A DNA stretch of 64,000 bases, taken from NCBI GenBank assembly GCA_963736575.1, contig CAVTPD010000001.1, positions 124,001 through 188,000 of the forward strand, written 5' to 3'. Position 1 is the stretch's first letter. Each line of letters opens with the position of its first letter. Shown one piece after another: positions 63,726 through 64,000 of the stretch. The notes beneath the pieces were generated by a model. It worked only from the letters and a program-made list of their open reading frames with translations. It was not told where the DNA came from and made no database searches. The position numbers were made by a program, and so were the translations under genes. The DNA comes from CAVTPD01 sp963736575. Its GTDB lineage: Bacteria > Bacteroidota > Bacteroidia > Cytophagales > JAAEPT01.

Positions 63726-63932
63726 ATGCAAGTTCAAGCCACAGTCGAAGATCCAACCCATTTACGGCTCATCAAGCCATTGGATGTGACTGTAGGAAGT
63801 GTGGTCGTTCTCGAGATTGTGGACACGGTCGGGAACGGGACTTTCCCGGATTCTTCCGCCGCTCTCCTGGATTCCGCCTACGGAGCCGAGGAGCCGGACT
63901 ACTCGGGATCAGGAACAGCGATTGAAAATTGA
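63726..63932 (+). CDS. probable antitoxin of a MazEF/PemIK-like module
   Basis: A 68-residue protein, MQVQATVEDPTHLRLIKPLD, VTVGSVVVLEIVDTVGN, then a charged Asp/Ser/Glu-rich tail. Beta-strand-rich start plus acidic tail is the usual shape of small antitoxins of this sort, although no DNA-binding motif is clear. Its TGA (63930-63932) precedes the start of a PemK/MazF-like gene by 3 bases, which is the main support for the call. It starts about 70 bases from the broken purU end. Confidence 0.55.
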   Translation: MQVQATVEDPTHLRLIKPLDVTVGSVVVLEIVDTVGNGTFPDSSAALLDSAYGAEEPDYSGSGTAIEN

Positions 63933-63935
63933 GTG

Positions 63936-64000
63936 ATGCTTTCGGAAGGTGATCTTATTGTGGCCGAACTGCCCCAGGCAGACGGTGGAACCAAGCCACG
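63936..64000 (+). CDS. PemK/MazF-like toxin, start only
   Basis: From ATG 63936 (GTG at 63933 also possible) the frame runs to the window edge: MLSEGDLIVAELPQADGGTKP. The G-D-L-I-V-x-x-x-L-P pattern with a following D-G-x-x-K-P-R is the start of MazF/PemK-type mRNA interferases (GDIVLVPFPFTDGS-KRRP in others). Only 21 residues are in view. Confidence 0.6.
   Translation, partial: MLSEGDLIVAELPQADGGTKP

Overview
The window looks like a chromosomal piece of a moderately GC-rich, Gram-negative, heterotrophic bacterium, most likely a Verrucomicrobiota (Verrucomicrobiales-type). This is inferred from the gene mix: diaminopimelate made by DapL, a tig-clpP-clpX cluster, a DUF5069 protein, a short 7TM-HD protein next to ybeY, GldA/F/G-type ABC exporter genes and many outer-membrane or lipoprotein-type products. 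No rRNA or tRNA gene and no CRISPR array was recognised.

Layout. 1-9.7 kb is accessory DNA. An intact IS66-family element (380-2621, with a perfect 8-bp target duplication) sits inside a DedA-like gene. An IS5-family element (4682-5549) follows, then a GNAT-PIN/ASCH gene pair carrying an in-frame TGA, a HigBA toxin-antitoxin pair, a PhyH dioxygenase and a duplicated scrap of its 3' end. 9.7-26 kb is mostly housekeeping: M20 peptidase, dapL, menD, HPr, leuB, an outer-membrane efflux protein, a CPA2 antiporter, fur, ruvB (joined in frame to an NlpC/P60 protein) and prfA. 26-31.6 kb is one leftward operon for a periplasmic molybdenum aldehyde oxidoreductase (paoABC-like) with its XdhC/PaoD chaperone and MocA-like cytidylyltransferase. 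31.7-47.8 kb holds a FAD/NAD(P) protein, MOSC protein, cytoplasmic alpha-amylase, RlmI, a STAS-SpoIIE switch, a DUF1858-rhodanese protein, prfC, a 7TM-HD phosphodiesterase with ybeY, a VWA protein and an SbtA-SbtB bicarbonate transporter pair. 47.9-48.9 kb is a gene-free, purine-rich stretch flanked by imperfect direct repeats. 48.9-60.4 kb carries polX, a DAHP synthase with a small coupled leader ORF, an ABC exporter (gldA/F/G-like plus DUF4340), clpX, clpP and tig. 60.5-61.7 kb has twelve phase-perfect 21-bp repeats in front of a helical protein of unknown function and a large palindrome. 61.8-63.46 kb is gene-poor. The window ends with a purU remnant and the start of a MazEF/PemK-like module.

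Two cautions. At least seven genes are broken by single-base shifts (an unknown membrane protein, paoC, the amylase, the rhodanese, gldG, gldF twice, clpX and tig). Because clpX and tig are core genes and the shifts leave both halves well conserved, base-calling or assembly error is the simplest explanation for most. The most interesting uncharacterised items are the 21-bp array with its neighbouring gene, the repeat-flanked non-coding block at 47.9-48.8 kb, the GNAT-PIN/ASCH pair, and the overlapping hairpins plus small ORF in front of the DAHP synthase gene.
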